A stretch of 10,446 nucleotides of DNA from contig DXVA01000024.1 of the NCBI GenBank assembly GCA_019408975.1, positions 1-10,446 on the forward strand, written 5' to 3'. This stretch comes from Lentisphaeria bacterium. Lineage in GTDB: Bacteria; Verrucomicrobiota; Lentisphaeria; Victivallales; UBA1829. Made by a program: the position numbers and the translations under genes. Below are positions 1-6,951 of this stretch, piece after piece. Numbering within the stretch: position 1 is the first letter of the stretch; every line of letters begins with the position of its first letter. The notes beneath the pieces are model-generated. The model searched no databases. It saw only the letters and a program-made list of their open reading frames with translations, and was not told where the DNA came from.

Positions 1-547
1 GCCGTTCCAGATACGGCATCTGGCACGGCGTCAGTTTCAAGGCTTTTTCTCTGGATTCATGCAGTTGAAGCAGAAGGTCTTCATACAGCAGAACCGCACG
101 CGGAGGCACAGGCCCCACACGGCTCGTCAGCGCAATGATCGAGTGCATATTTTGCAGGAAACGTTCGGGATTGCGCACTGGAATCAGCGGATTTTCCGGG
201 TTGAGCTCCATCAGCCCGCTTTCAATATACCTCTGTATCCGTTCCCCGTAGGAACAGATGAAGTTATGGTGCCTCGGACGGTTGTCGATGGAACCGTATT
301 CAAAAAATGCGCCCGGATGCGTTATGAATGCATATGCGCCTTCCACGCGGAATTCGGGCCCCTCGTCGATCCGCAGACGCAACGCCCCCTGGTAGTTGAA
401 CTGAATCCCGTAATAAAGAGGCACATTGCGGACTGTCGCCCGGTTTTCCGGCATACTTCCCGCAAGACTGAAATGATGGCCCGAGAAAAATATCATCTTC
501 GCATTCCAGATGTTCGTTTTATATAAAAAGCTGTTTGTTTTCTTCAT
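1..547 (-). CDS. AraC-family transcriptional regulator, N-terminal part (cut by the window edge)
   Basis: Reading leftwards from 547 gives an open frame of 182 codons that runs off the window at base 1. It resembles the cupin-like ligand-binding half of AraC-type regulators: a glycine-turn core around residues 45-85 (YYGIQFNY, then HPGAFFEYG at 77-85), followed by CSYGERIQRYIESGL at 98-112 and NPERF at 126-130, a pattern common in AraC proteins of Lentisphaerae. The C-terminal double helix-turn-helix would lie beyond base 1, so DNA binding is inferred rather than seen. The start MKKTNSF at 547 is preferred because AGGA lies 6 bases upstream; Met18 at 496 is a possible alternative. The gene diverges from the isomerase operon across 78 bp, the usual arrangement for a local sugar-responsive activator, so it probably controls that operon and perhaps itself. 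The opposite strand here has a 155-codon open frame with no recognisable domain. Confidence 0.82.
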   Translation of the reverse strand, partial: MKKTNSFLYKTNIWNAKMIFFSGHHFSLAGSMPENRATVRNVPLYYGIQFNYQGALRLRIDEGPEFRVEGAYAFITHPGAFFEYGSIDNRPRHHNFICSYGERIQRYIESGLMELNPENPLIPVRNPERFLQNMHSIIALTSRVGPVPPRAVLLYEDLLLQLHESREKALKLTPCQMPYLER

Positions 548-553
548 TCCAAA

Positions 554-567
554 TCCTGAAAACAGGA
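554..567. repeat. Short perfect inverted repeat over the regulator's ribosome-binding site
   Basis: TCCTG (554-558) and CAGGA (563-567) form a perfect 5-bp inverted repeat around an AAAA spacer. The left arm, read on the minus strand, contains the AGGA that serves as Shine-Dalgarno for the divergent AraC gene. The element could be an operator half-site pair or a small hairpin that masks the start of the regulator mRNA. It is short enough to be chance. Confidence 0.3.
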
Positions 568-568
568 A

Positions 569-574
569 TATAAT
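569..574 (+). promoter_or_regulatory. Candidate sigma70-type -10 box for the isomerase operon
   Basis: A perfect TATAAT lies at 569-574, 51 bases ahead of the isomerase ATG. It would start transcription near 580 and leave a leader of about 45 bases. At the expected distance upstream (around 546-551) there is nothing like TTGACA, and there is no extended TG. A strong -10 without a -35 fits an activator-dependent promoter, in keeping with the divergent AraC gene. On the minus strand the same AT-rich stretch offers weaker boxes (TATCAT at 578-573, TATATT at 572-567) for the regulator gene, so divergent promoters may overlap here. Confidence 0.45.
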
Positions 575-582
575 GATAGGCA

Positions 583-600
583 GTTACAATATTCGTTACA
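583..600. repeat. Direct repeat GTTACA, 12-bp period, in the divergent intergenic region
   Basis: GTTACA occurs at 583-588 and again at 595-600, separated by ATATTC. AraC-family proteins commonly bind directly repeated half-sites, so this is a candidate operator in the only sizeable intergenic space of the sugar locus. The spacing is one helical turn plus about 1.5 bp. Its position just downstream of the candidate -10 box would suit repression or control of the minus-strand regulator promoter better than activation of the operon. Function is inferred. Confidence 0.3.
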
Positions 601-612
601 TGCAAAAAATCA

Positions 613-619
613 AGAGGAG
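613..619 (+). promoter_or_regulatory. Ribosome-binding site of the first operon gene
   Basis: AGAGGAG lies 6 bases before the ATG at 626. It is close to the anti-16S consensus and fixes the start of the isomerase-like gene. Confidence 0.8.
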
Positions 620-625
620 AACAGA

Positions 626-1987
626 ATGGAAACATTGAAAATCGGTTATCTCGCCCTTTCAAAGGCGAGCTGGCGCACAGCGAAAATCGACGCACTGATG
701 GCGGATACGGTGAAGAATCTTTCTTCGCTGGAAAATGCGGAACTGCATCATCCGGGAAAACTGATCACGGCGGAGGATGAGGCGGAACAAGCCTGTGCCG
801 AACTGCGAAGCGCAGATATAGATGTTCTTGTGATGCACTTCATCACGTTTCCCGTCGGAGCGCTGATTCCGGCTGTCGGAACGCGCATCGGAAATATTCC
901 TGTAATCCTTCTGGCGAATCCGGAGGAGCCGGGTGAAGGCAAAATGTGGGAACAGAACTCTTTCTGCGGTGCGAATCTCGGCGCTTTTGTCATGAACCGC
1001 CTGAAAAAGCGGTATGCTTATGTGAAAGCGCTTCCGAAAGAGACTGCGGAGGCGTTGAAACAGCCTTTGAGCGTGGTGCGCTGCCTCAGGGAACTGTGTT
1101 CCCTGCGCATCGGATTGGTCGGGGGGCGGGTTCCGGGATTCTACACTTCCAATTTTGATGAAATGAAACTCCGGCGCGAGCTCGGCGTAACCGTGGAGGT
1201 CAGCGATATTGCGGAGGTGATTGATACCGCCGGCAGGCTTACGGACGGTCAGCTGGAAGAAGCCGGCGGCATTGTAAGGAATTCCGCGGCAAGCGTCTGT
1301 GCGGTGACGGACGCGGAACTTGAGAAAGCGGCGCGGATGTTCGGCGCTTTCAAGTCGATGGCGGAGAAATACCGTTTGTCCGAGTTCGCGGTTCGCTGCT
1401 GGCCGGAATTTTCCGACCTTTTTGGAATTGCCCCCTGTGCGGTGCTCGGGATGCTCAGCGACAACGGATATCCGACAAGTTGCGAGGGCGATATTCCCGG
1501 CGCGGTCACGATGGCGATCCTGAAACTGCTCGCCGGAGGCGGGATTCCGTTTTTTGTCGATTTGATTTCCTATGAGGAAAGCGATAATACGGGTGTGGTC
1601 TGGCATTGCGGTGCGGCGCCGAAATCACTCTGCCGGAATTTCGCGGAGACACAGCTGCGGCTGCACATGCGTGTGGACGGCGGCGACAAGAAAGGCGTCA
1701 CTAATGACTTCTCACTCAAAGCCGGGCGCGTCACTCTCGCAAAACTCGATCAGTCCGCAGACGGGCGCTACCGTATGCTGATCGCTCCGGGAACGGCTCT
1801 CGACACGGAGCCTTATCTGCGCGGAAATCCGCTGCGCATCCGTTTCGACGATCCGGTTCCGGCGCTGATCGATACGATCATGAAAAAGGGGTTCGAGCAT
1901 CATTATGCAGTAATTCACGCAGATGTGAAGAAGGAACTTCTGCTGTTCTGCGAATGGATGAACATAGAACCTGTAACGGCGGAATGA
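626..1987 (+). CDS. L-fucose/L-arabinose isomerase-superfamily protein
   Basis: This 453-residue protein belongs to the FucI/AraA sugar isomerase superfamily, whose members interconvert aldoses and ketoses with a bound divalent metal. The N-terminal two-thirds is the Rossmann-like substrate region (LVMHFITFPVG around 68-78; RIGLVGGRVPGFY near 161-173). The active-site half carries SCEGDIPGA with Glu287, then FFVDL with Asp312, WHCG with His327, and a C-terminal HH pair at 425-426. Their order and spacing match the Glu, Glu/Asp, His, His metal ligands of AraA-type isomerases, so the enzyme is probably active. It is shorter than FucI (about 590) and near AraA length (about 500), but belongs to neither by eye; such shorter relatives act on varied sugars. 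It is the first gene of the operon, preceded by a strong Shine-Dalgarno. The substrate cannot be assigned. The 315-codon antisense frame here is a shadow. Confidence 0.85.
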   Translation: METLKIGYLALSKASWRTAKIDALMADTVKNLSSLENAELHHPGKLITAEDEAEQACAELRSADIDVLVMHFITFPVGALIPAVGTRIGNIPVILLANPEEPGEGKMWEQNSFCGANLGAFVMNRLKKRYAYVKALPKETAEALKQPLSVVRCLRELCSLRIGLVGGRVPGFYTSNFDEMKLRRELGVTVEVSDIAEVIDTAGRLTDGQLEEAGGIVRNSAASVCAVTDAELEKAARMFGAFKSMAEKYRLSEFAVRCWPEFSDLFGIAPCAVLGMLSDNGYPTSCEGDIPGAVTMAILKLLAGGGIPFFVDLISYEESDNTGVVWHCGAAPKSLCRNFAETQLRLHMRVDGGDKKGVTNDFSLKAGRVTLAKLDQSADGRYRMLIAPGTALDTEPYLRGNPLRIRFDDPVPALIDTIMKKGFEHHYAVIHADVKKELLLFCEWMNIEPVTAE

Positions 1988-1991
1988 CACA

Positions 1992-2777
1992 ATGAGGAAA
2001 TCGCAGATTGCAGCACAGCTGTACAGTTTCCGGGATTTCATCAAAACGCCGGAAGGAGTGGAGGATACGTTTCGCATTCTTCATGAAATGGGCTACGGTG
2101 CGGTTCAGCTCTCGTCCAGCCTTGCGAAAATGCCGGAGGAGGAGCTTGCCCGGCTGCTTGCGGAATATTCGCTGGTTCCCTGTTCCGCACATGAAAACGG
2201 TGCGGATATCGTCGGGAAAACGGAGGAAATCATTGCAAAACTCAGGAAATTGAACTGTTTCCACCTTGCATATCCCGGTCCGCATGTCAATGTAACGGGC
2301 GCGGGCGAGGCGCGGGCGTTTGCGCGGATGCTGAACCGCAAGGCGCAGGAGTTCGCGGAAGCGGGGATCACGCTTGCATATCATAACCATCATGTCGAGT
2401 TCAGGCGTTTCGGGGGGAAGACTCTGCTGGAGCTGATCTATGAGAATGCGCCGGAGCTGGAAGGGGAGATTGATACGCACTGGGTTCAGCGCGGCGGAGG
2501 CGATCCGGTCCGGTGGGTTCGGCGGCTTTCCGGCAGGATGCAGGTGCTCCATGTGAAAGACTACGGTGTGGATTCGGCGGACCGTTCGAGTCTCTGGGCA
2601 GGAAAGCCGGTGATGATGCCTGTCGGGAGTGGAAATCTGGATTGGAGCATGATCTTTGAAACGGCGGAGTCCGCGGGTGTGAAATGGTATGTCGTGGAGC
2701 ATGACGCCGATGTAGCCGATCCGTTCGATTCTTTTGAAAAAAGTCTGGAATTCATAACAAAAAATTTTACTGAATAA
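1992..2777 (+). CDS. Sugar phosphate isomerase/epimerase family TIM-barrel protein
   Basis: This 261-residue protein is of the xylose-isomerase-like TIM-barrel family (AP endonuclease 2 fold), a usual length for single-domain members. Visible landmarks are AAQLYSFRD near the N-terminus (strand 1), YHNHHVEF at 130-137, DTHWVQRGGGDP at 161-172, LHVKD at 186-190, the loop VGSGNLDW at 211-218 and YVVEHD at 233-238. In this family the metal is held by acidic and His residues on these strands, here probably Glu136, Asp161, His187 and Glu236. Members include sugar epimerases and isomerases, inosose dehydratase, and partners of Gfo/Idh/MocA dehydrogenases in 3-keto-glycoside cleavage, so the exact reaction is open. 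The ATG lies 4 bases after the previous stop, and only a weak GGCGGA within the previous gene serves as ribosome-binding site, which implies translational coupling. The protein is cytoplasmic, with no signal peptide. Confidence 0.88.
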   Translation: MRKSQIAAQLYSFRDFIKTPEGVEDTFRILHEMGYGAVQLSSSLAKMPEEELARLLAEYSLVPCSAHENGADIVGKTEEIIAKLRKLNCFHLAYPGPHVNVTGAGEARAFARMLNRKAQEFAEAGITLAYHNHHVEFRRFGGKTLLELIYENAPELEGEIDTHWVQRGGGDPVRWVRRLSGRMQVLHVKDYGVDSADRSSLWAGKPVMMPVGSGNLDWSMIFETAESAGVKWYVVEHDADVADPFDSFEKSLEFITKNFTE

Positions 2778-2787
2778 GAGGTGAATC

Positions 2788-3774
2788 ATGTTGAAAGTCG
2801 CATTTATCGGGGCGGGGCGCATGGCAAACGCACATGCGGCGCAGTTGCAGAAAATCGAAAATGTTGAAATTGCCGGAGTCTATGACATCGATCCGGAGAA
2901 AGGCAGGATTTTTGCGGAGCGTTATAAAATCCCGAAACAGTATGCCTCGCAGGAGGAATTGCTCGGGGACTGTTCGCTGAACGGAGTTCTGATGTGCCAC
3001 TACTGTCCCGACCATGCCGCGTCCATGATGGCGGCGATGCAGGCGGGTTTCCGGTATATTTTCTGTGAAAAACCGGCAATCCGGAAGATGGAGGAGGGAC
3101 CGATGCTTCTCAAGGCGGCGGAGCAGTATGGGGCGAAGATTATGATCGGGCATCACCGGAAACATGATGAGATCAATAAGAAAATGCGTGAGATCATCCG
3201 AAGCGGCGTGCTCGGGACAGTCCGTTTTGCGAAGGTTCAGTTCTGCAATACATGGTTTTCGCGCGAGTGGGGCGATTACTTCGCGGATTATGCGCGTTCC
3301 GGCGGCACCACGCTTGACATGGTGACACATTACATTGACCTCCTGAACTGGTTTTTCGAGGCGGAACCGGAGAGCGTCTATGCCCGCGCCGTGATGCTTG
3401 AAAAGAATATTCCGCCGGACAGGAAACCGTCGGATTATGTCAGCGGAACACTGGTATATAAAAACGGAATCATCTGCGGGCTGGAATCCTCCTACCAGCG
3501 TTACGGCGTTTCTTATGACAATATCGAAGTCTACGGCGATGAACACACGGTGATCCTGCGTGACGGCAGGCTCAGGCTTTTCCGCAGGAAAGAGGTTACG
3601 GAATATGACGTTTCCGGCGCAATGAACTGTCAGGAGGAGCAGATGAGGGATTTCGTGAAGATGATGGAAGACGGCGGGCAGCGTCAGACGACTCTTGCGG
3701 AGGGCATCAGATCCGCCGTGGTTGCGCTTGGGATGATGGAGTCTTCCGAAAGCGGAAAAGCATATCGGTTCTGA
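2788..3774 (+). CDS. Gfo/Idh/MocA-family NAD(P)-dependent sugar dehydrogenase
   Basis: This 328-residue protein has the full two-domain layout of the family. The N-terminal Rossmann fold opens with VAFIGAGRMANAH (4-16), the dinucleotide-binding glycine loop, with an acidic residue after the second strand (YDIDPEK, 32-38) that would favour NAD(H). FCEKP at 92-96 supplies the family Lys95. The C-terminal alpha/beta domain contains SGGTTLDMVTHYIDLLNW, in which Gly172-Gly173, Asp177, His181 and Asp184 match the conserved catalytic segment. It should oxidise a sugar or polyol hydroxyl to a ketone, or carry out the reverse. AGAGGTG overlaps the previous stop and sits 4 bases before the ATG. It stands immediately upstream of a ThuA gene, as a possible ThuB counterpart, but family membership alone does not give the substrate. 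Confidence 0.92.
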   Translation: MLKVAFIGAGRMANAHAAQLQKIENVEIAGVYDIDPEKGRIFAERYKIPKQYASQEELLGDCSLNGVLMCHYCPDHAASMMAAMQAGFRYIFCEKPAIRKMEEGPMLLKAAEQYGAKIMIGHHRKHDEINKKMREIIRSGVLGTVRFAKVQFCNTWFSREWGDYFADYARSGGTTLDMVTHYIDLLNWFFEAEPESVYARAVMLEKNIPPDRKPSDYVSGTLVYKNGIICGLESSYQRYGVSYDNIEVYGDEHTVILRDGRLRLFRRKEVTEYDVSGAMNCQEEQMRDFVKMMEDGGQRQTTLAEGIRSAVVALGMMESSESGKAYRF

Positions 3775-3785
3775 AGGAGTGCATC

Positions 3786-4559
3786 ATGAGCGATAAAATC
3801 AAAGTGACGATCTGGAATGAATTCATCCATGAAAATACGAATGAAGCCGCTGGGAAGATGTATCCCGGCGGTCTCCACAAAGCCATTGCGCGCGGCATTG
3901 CAAATCCTGATTTCGAGATTCGTTTTGCAACGCTTCAGCAGGATACGGAACACGGGCTGTCAGAAGAACTCCTGCGGAATACGGACGTTCTGTTGTGGTG
4001 GGGGCATTGCGCTCACGGCGAGGTCAGGGATGAGATTGTCCGGCGTGTGATTGAGAACGTATGGGAGGGGATGGGGCTGATCTGTCTCCATTCCGCGCAT
4101 ATGTCCAAAGTGTTTTGCCAGTTGAACGGCACGAGCGGGAAACTTCACTGGCGCGAGGCGGAGGAACGGGAACGCATCTGGTGCGTGAATCCCGCACACC
4201 CGATCGCAAAAGATGTGCCGGAGTCTTTCGTGCTGGATTATGAGGAGATGTACGGGGAACCGTTCATGATTGCTCCGGATGCTCAAGTCGTGTTTCTGTC
4301 ATGGTTTGAGGGTGGGGAGGTTTTCCGCAGCGGAGTGACGCTTCAACGCGGAAACGGCAGGATTTTCTACTTCCGTCCGGGGCATGAAACCTATCCGTCC
4401 TACCACAATGAAAATGTATTGAAGATCATTTCCAATGCGGTCCGCTGGGCAAAACCGGCAATCCGTTCGGCATATCCGAAAACGCATCGCGCGGAGTCTT
4501 ACGAGAAGATCTCCAGAAAGGATGCCTCCTTCGGAAAAGCGGGAATCATCCTGAACTGA
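3786..4559 (+). CDS. thuA: ThuA family protein (trehalose-utilisation type)
   Basis: This 257-residue protein is of the ThuA family, with a class I glutamine-amidotransferase-like flavodoxin fold. Seen are VLLWWGHCAHGEV (68-80), GMGLICLHSAHMSKVF (95-110), NGTSGKLHWRE (114-124), HPI at 138-140, EEMYGEPF (153-160), WFEGGEVFRSG (173-183) and FYFRPGHETYPSYHN (194-208). This dense run of matches places it in the ThuA subfamily proper rather than among the looser ThuA-like domains. The amidotransferase Cys-His-Glu triad is not evident; the elbow carries LHSAH instead, so it is not expected to hydrolyse glutamine. In rhizobia ThuA works with the dehydrogenase ThuB on trehalose and related disaccharides through keto-sugars; here it likewise follows a Gfo/Idh/MocA gene by 11 bp, with AAGGAG at 3774-3779. 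It is the last gene of the operon. Use on trehalose itself is unproven. Confidence 0.87.
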   Translation: MSDKIKVTIWNEFIHENTNEAAGKMYPGGLHKAIARGIANPDFEIRFATLQQDTEHGLSEELLRNTDVLLWWGHCAHGEVRDEIVRRVIENVWEGMGLICLHSAHMSKVFCQLNGTSGKLHWREAEERERIWCVNPAHPIAKDVPESFVLDYEEMYGEPFMIAPDAQVVFLSWFEGGEVFRSGVTLQRGNGRIFYFRPGHETYPSYHNENVLKIISNAVRWAKPAIRSAYPKTHRAESYEKISRKDASFGKAGIILN

Positions 4560-4573
4560 CAAAGGAATCTGCG

Positions 4574-4602
4574 GGGAGGGCGGCATCCGCCCCCCTGTCT
4601 TT
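4574..4602. terminator. GC-rich hairpin between convergent operons
   Basis: GGGCGG (4578-4583), loop CAT, CCGCCC (4587-4592) forms a perfect 6-bp stem that can extend past one A/C mismatch by two or three more pairs. It is followed on the plus strand by TGTCTTT, a poor but usable T-rich tail. It lies 18 bases after the ThuA stop inside the 55-bp convergent gap and most likely ends the sugar operon. On the minus strand no T-run follows, so it is a weaker stop for the kinase operon. Confidence 0.55.
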
Positions 4603-4614
4603 CCGCCGGATGGC

Positions 4615-6951
4615 TCAAAGAATTTCCCTTGAAATGTTCTTCTTGCGCACCTGCTTGGCATGGATAAGCTTCGTAAAGTCAATACGTTCCACGTAAAGCC
4701 AGCGCACCGTGTCAATCTTGACAAAGAAATAGAGATACTGCCTTCCGTTTTCCTTGACGAAGATACGTCCGTTTTTCCTGCGCCACATGGTTTGCAGCAG
4801 ATCGGGATCATGGAACTGTTTCCGGCGGGTATCGCCCTGCTGGTCCGGAATGGCTTTGTCTCTGCTGTCGGCCAGGACTCTGCCGTCTTCGTCGATCAGG
4901 TATTTGTTCTTGACGGCAGGGCTCATGTTTCCGGTTTTCGACAGCATGTCAAGAACCCAGTTCAATGAGATGTCCGCCCCTGCGACGCCGAGCAGCCTGC
5001 CGTCTTTTCCGATGATTGCCTGTGAACAGGTGATGACGAGCTCCGGATTTTTGACGCCGTCGATATAAGGAGTTCCCCATACAGCCTGATGCCGTTTTGC
5101 CCGTGCCGCCGCACGGTACCACGGGCGTTTCCTCGGATCATAAGCCGGGTCGTAATCGCTGTGGTAGGGATAGCAGATGTGAAGCCCTGAAGCCAGGCTG
5201 ACATAAAGCCAGGTGAAAGGCGGCTTCATTTGAGTCGCGATTGCTGTTTTGAGTTCCGCATCGTTCGCCGGGGCCGGATTGCTTTCGGAGATGCTTTTTG
5301 CCACGACACGGAAAAATCCCCACTTCAGGGGATAAAGCTTCTGAAGGACGTTCTCTTGATCGGCAGCCTTTCCTTCGGGAGGCTCCTTATAGACAAAATG
5401 GTCGAGATCGATGTTTCTTCCGAAGGTCGGAGCATAGGTGAATCCCGGCGGTGCGGTGTCTTTCCGGGTGCCGTCAAGATAGTTGTAGATTCTGCCGGGG
5501 CTTCTGTCCGGCATCGGTCCCTCCAGAAGCAGCGCGGTTTCCCATGTGATGGCGGAAAGCAGGCTTTCCAGAGAATGAAGACGGTAATCGAACTGGCTTC
5601 CTGAATGGATGCCTTGAGAATAGACCTCGGCAAGTGCCGCGTCATAATCCAGCTGCATGGCGCGGCTGCGCATCTCGTTATACAGGAAATAGGAGAATGC
5701 GCTCATCAGCGAGAGAAGCAGGATCATGCAGAAAAAGAGCATCAGCTTGTAATGATGGCGGAACTGACGTATCAGCCTGCCGAAGAAATGATCCGGGTTT
5801 GCCGTCACTTCCTCCGTCTGAAGATAGCTGCGGAGGTCTTTTGCCAGCCTCTTGACGTTCTGGTAGCGGTCCGACGGCGCCGGAGCGAGCGCTTTGCGGA
5901 TGATCATTTTGAGATCCCGGTCCACGGGGCATTTATAAAGATGTTCGTAGGTGTCCACCTGGCAGGACTGCGCCTTATCCAGCGCTTCCTCCATGGTTTG
6001 GGACGGATAGGCACGTTTCAGGAATACGATTTCAAAAAGAATCAGCCCCAATGCGTAAATATCCGAGCGGGAATCATAGTGCTGAAGATTGATTACTTCA
6101 GGAGCGATGTACTGAATCGTGCCGGAGAATTTCCCGTTTGCCCGCACTTCGCTTTTCCGTGCCTGATGCTCTGAAATACCCCAGTCCATGACATAGGTCT
6201 CATTGAAAGAACCGATCATGATATTTTCAGGTTTCAGGTCGCGATGAATCACTTTCTTGTGGTGTGCATAGGAAACTGCCTCGCAGACGCGCAGGAAGAT
6301 GTCCAGACGCTGCGGCAGAAGTTTCCGTTCGTTCCAGCGGACCTGTGATTTCGAGAGCAGGCGGTAGAGGGAGAGAATTTTTTCCAGGTATCTGCGCAGG
6401 GTGCTGCCTTTGATCAGTTTCATGGCAAGATGGAGCCCATGTTCCGAATCACTGTAAATGCCGTGTACCGGAACGATTGCCGGATGGTCGAGCTGTGCGG
6501 TGATTTTCGCTTCGGCAAGAAATGCGTTCCTGCTGTTGGACTGATCCTTGAGTTTGTCATGCAGGGATTTCAATGCGACAATACGGCAGAGTTTTTTGTC
6601 CACTGCCCGGTTGATGCGTCCCTGCCCGCCGTCCGCGATTTTTTCCTTCAACTCGAAATTGGATTCGAAATCGACAAAATCCTCCTCGGGCGGCATTCGC
6701 TTCTGAACGCGGAGTTCATCCTGTTCTTCCGTGTCGTTGTTGAGCATCTCACTGACGTTGACGGTTCTGGTGCCCAGGATTCCGGTCAGAATGTTCAGGC
6801 GTGAGGATGCGCCGGAAAGGGACGGCTTCGATGCCTGGAAACTGCTGTCTCCGGCTTTTTTCCCGAAACGTTTTCCCGGTTTGTCGGTTATAACCGTTCT
6901 ATCCACTTTGATTGTCTTGTCCGGCTGCGGCGTATCTGGCGGTTCGTTCAT
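4615..6951 (-). CDS. Transmembrane Ser/Thr protein kinase with C-terminal Cache-type sensor domain
   Basis: This is a 778-residue membrane kinase. After a Thr/Lys-rich tail (1-95) comes a PknB-type kinase domain at about 98-378: glycine loop DGGQGRI (107-113), VALK Lys128, alpha-C Glu147, HRDLKPEN (236-243, catalytic Asp238), DWG (256-258) in place of DFG, APE (283-285), SDIYALG (296-302) and Arg362. About 20 extra residues sit between helices D and E (near 194-213). One membrane span follows at 402-424, then an extracytoplasmic double-Cache-like domain (430-760) with the signature DPRKRPWYRAA (605-615), WGTPYID and GVAGADISL (655-663). The likely role is to sense a small external ligand and phosphorylate cytoplasmic Ser/Thr targets. 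The start at 6951 is chosen over the upstream ATG at 7014 because it overlaps the stop of the hybrid sensor gene (ATGA), with AAGGA 11 bases before it. All catalytic residues appear present. The ligand is unknown. Confidence 0.93.
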   Translation of the reverse strand: MNEPPDTPQPDKTIKVDRTVITDKPGKRFGKKAGDSSFQASKPSLSGASSRLNILTGILGTRTVNVSEMLNNDTEEQDELRVQKRMPPEEDFVDFESNFELKEKIADGGQGRINRAVDKKLCRIVALKSLHDKLKDQSNSRNAFLAEAKITAQLDHPAIVPVHGIYSDSEHGLHLAMKLIKGSTLRRYLEKILSLYRLLSKSQVRWNERKLLPQRLDIFLRVCEAVSYAHHKKVIHRDLKPENIMIGSFNETYVMDWGISEHQARKSEVRANGKFSGTIQYIAPEVINLQHYDSRSDIYALGLILFEIVFLKRAYPSQTMEEALDKAQSCQVDTYEHLYKCPVDRDLKMIIRKALAPAPSDRYQNVKRLAKDLRSYLQTEEVTANPDHFFGRLIRQFRHHYKLMLFFCMILLLSLMSAFSYFLYNEMRSRAMQLDYDAALAEVYSQGIHSGSQFDYRLHSLESLLSAITWETALLLEGPMPDRSPGRIYNYLDGTRKDTAPPGFTYAPTFGRNIDLDHFVYKEPPEGKAADQENVLQKLYPLKWGFFRVVAKSISESNPAPANDAELKTAIATQMKPPFTWLYVSLASGLHICYPYHSDYDPAYDPRKRPWYRAAARAKRHQAVWGTPYIDGVKNPELVITCSQAIIGKDGRLLGVAGADISLNWVLDMLSKTGNMSPAVKNKYLIDEDGRVLADSRDKAIPDQQGDTRRKQFHDPDLLQTMWRRKNGRIFVKENGRQYLYFFVKIDTVRWLYVERIDFTKLIHAKQVRKKNISREIL
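6948..6951 (-). other. ATGA stop/start overlap coupling the two signalling genes
   Basis: On the minus strand the kinase ATG (6951-6949) shares bases with the TGA stop (6950-6948) of the hybrid sensor gene. Such a 4-bp overlap normally means one transcript with coupled translation, and so comparable amounts of the two proteins. Confidence 0.85.

Noticed and set aside
59..526. A 155-codon plus-strand open frame at the left edge
   Set aside because: The minus-strand frame through the same bases gives a coherent AraC-type ligand-binding domain with a ribosome-binding site, while this frame gives no family resemblance.
659..1606. A 315-codon minus-strand open frame inside the isomerase gene; similar antisense frames at 1878-2822 and 2767-3546
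   Set aside because: Each lies opposite a well-recognised enzyme gene, has His/Arg-rich low-information translation with no family motif, and overlaps its neighbours in ways a real operon would not.
626..1987. Naming the first operon gene fucI, araA or a sulfoquinovose isomerase
   Set aside because: The metal ligands identify the superfamily only. Length and overall sequence do not match FucI or AraA closely, and no sulfosugar pathway partner is present in the window.
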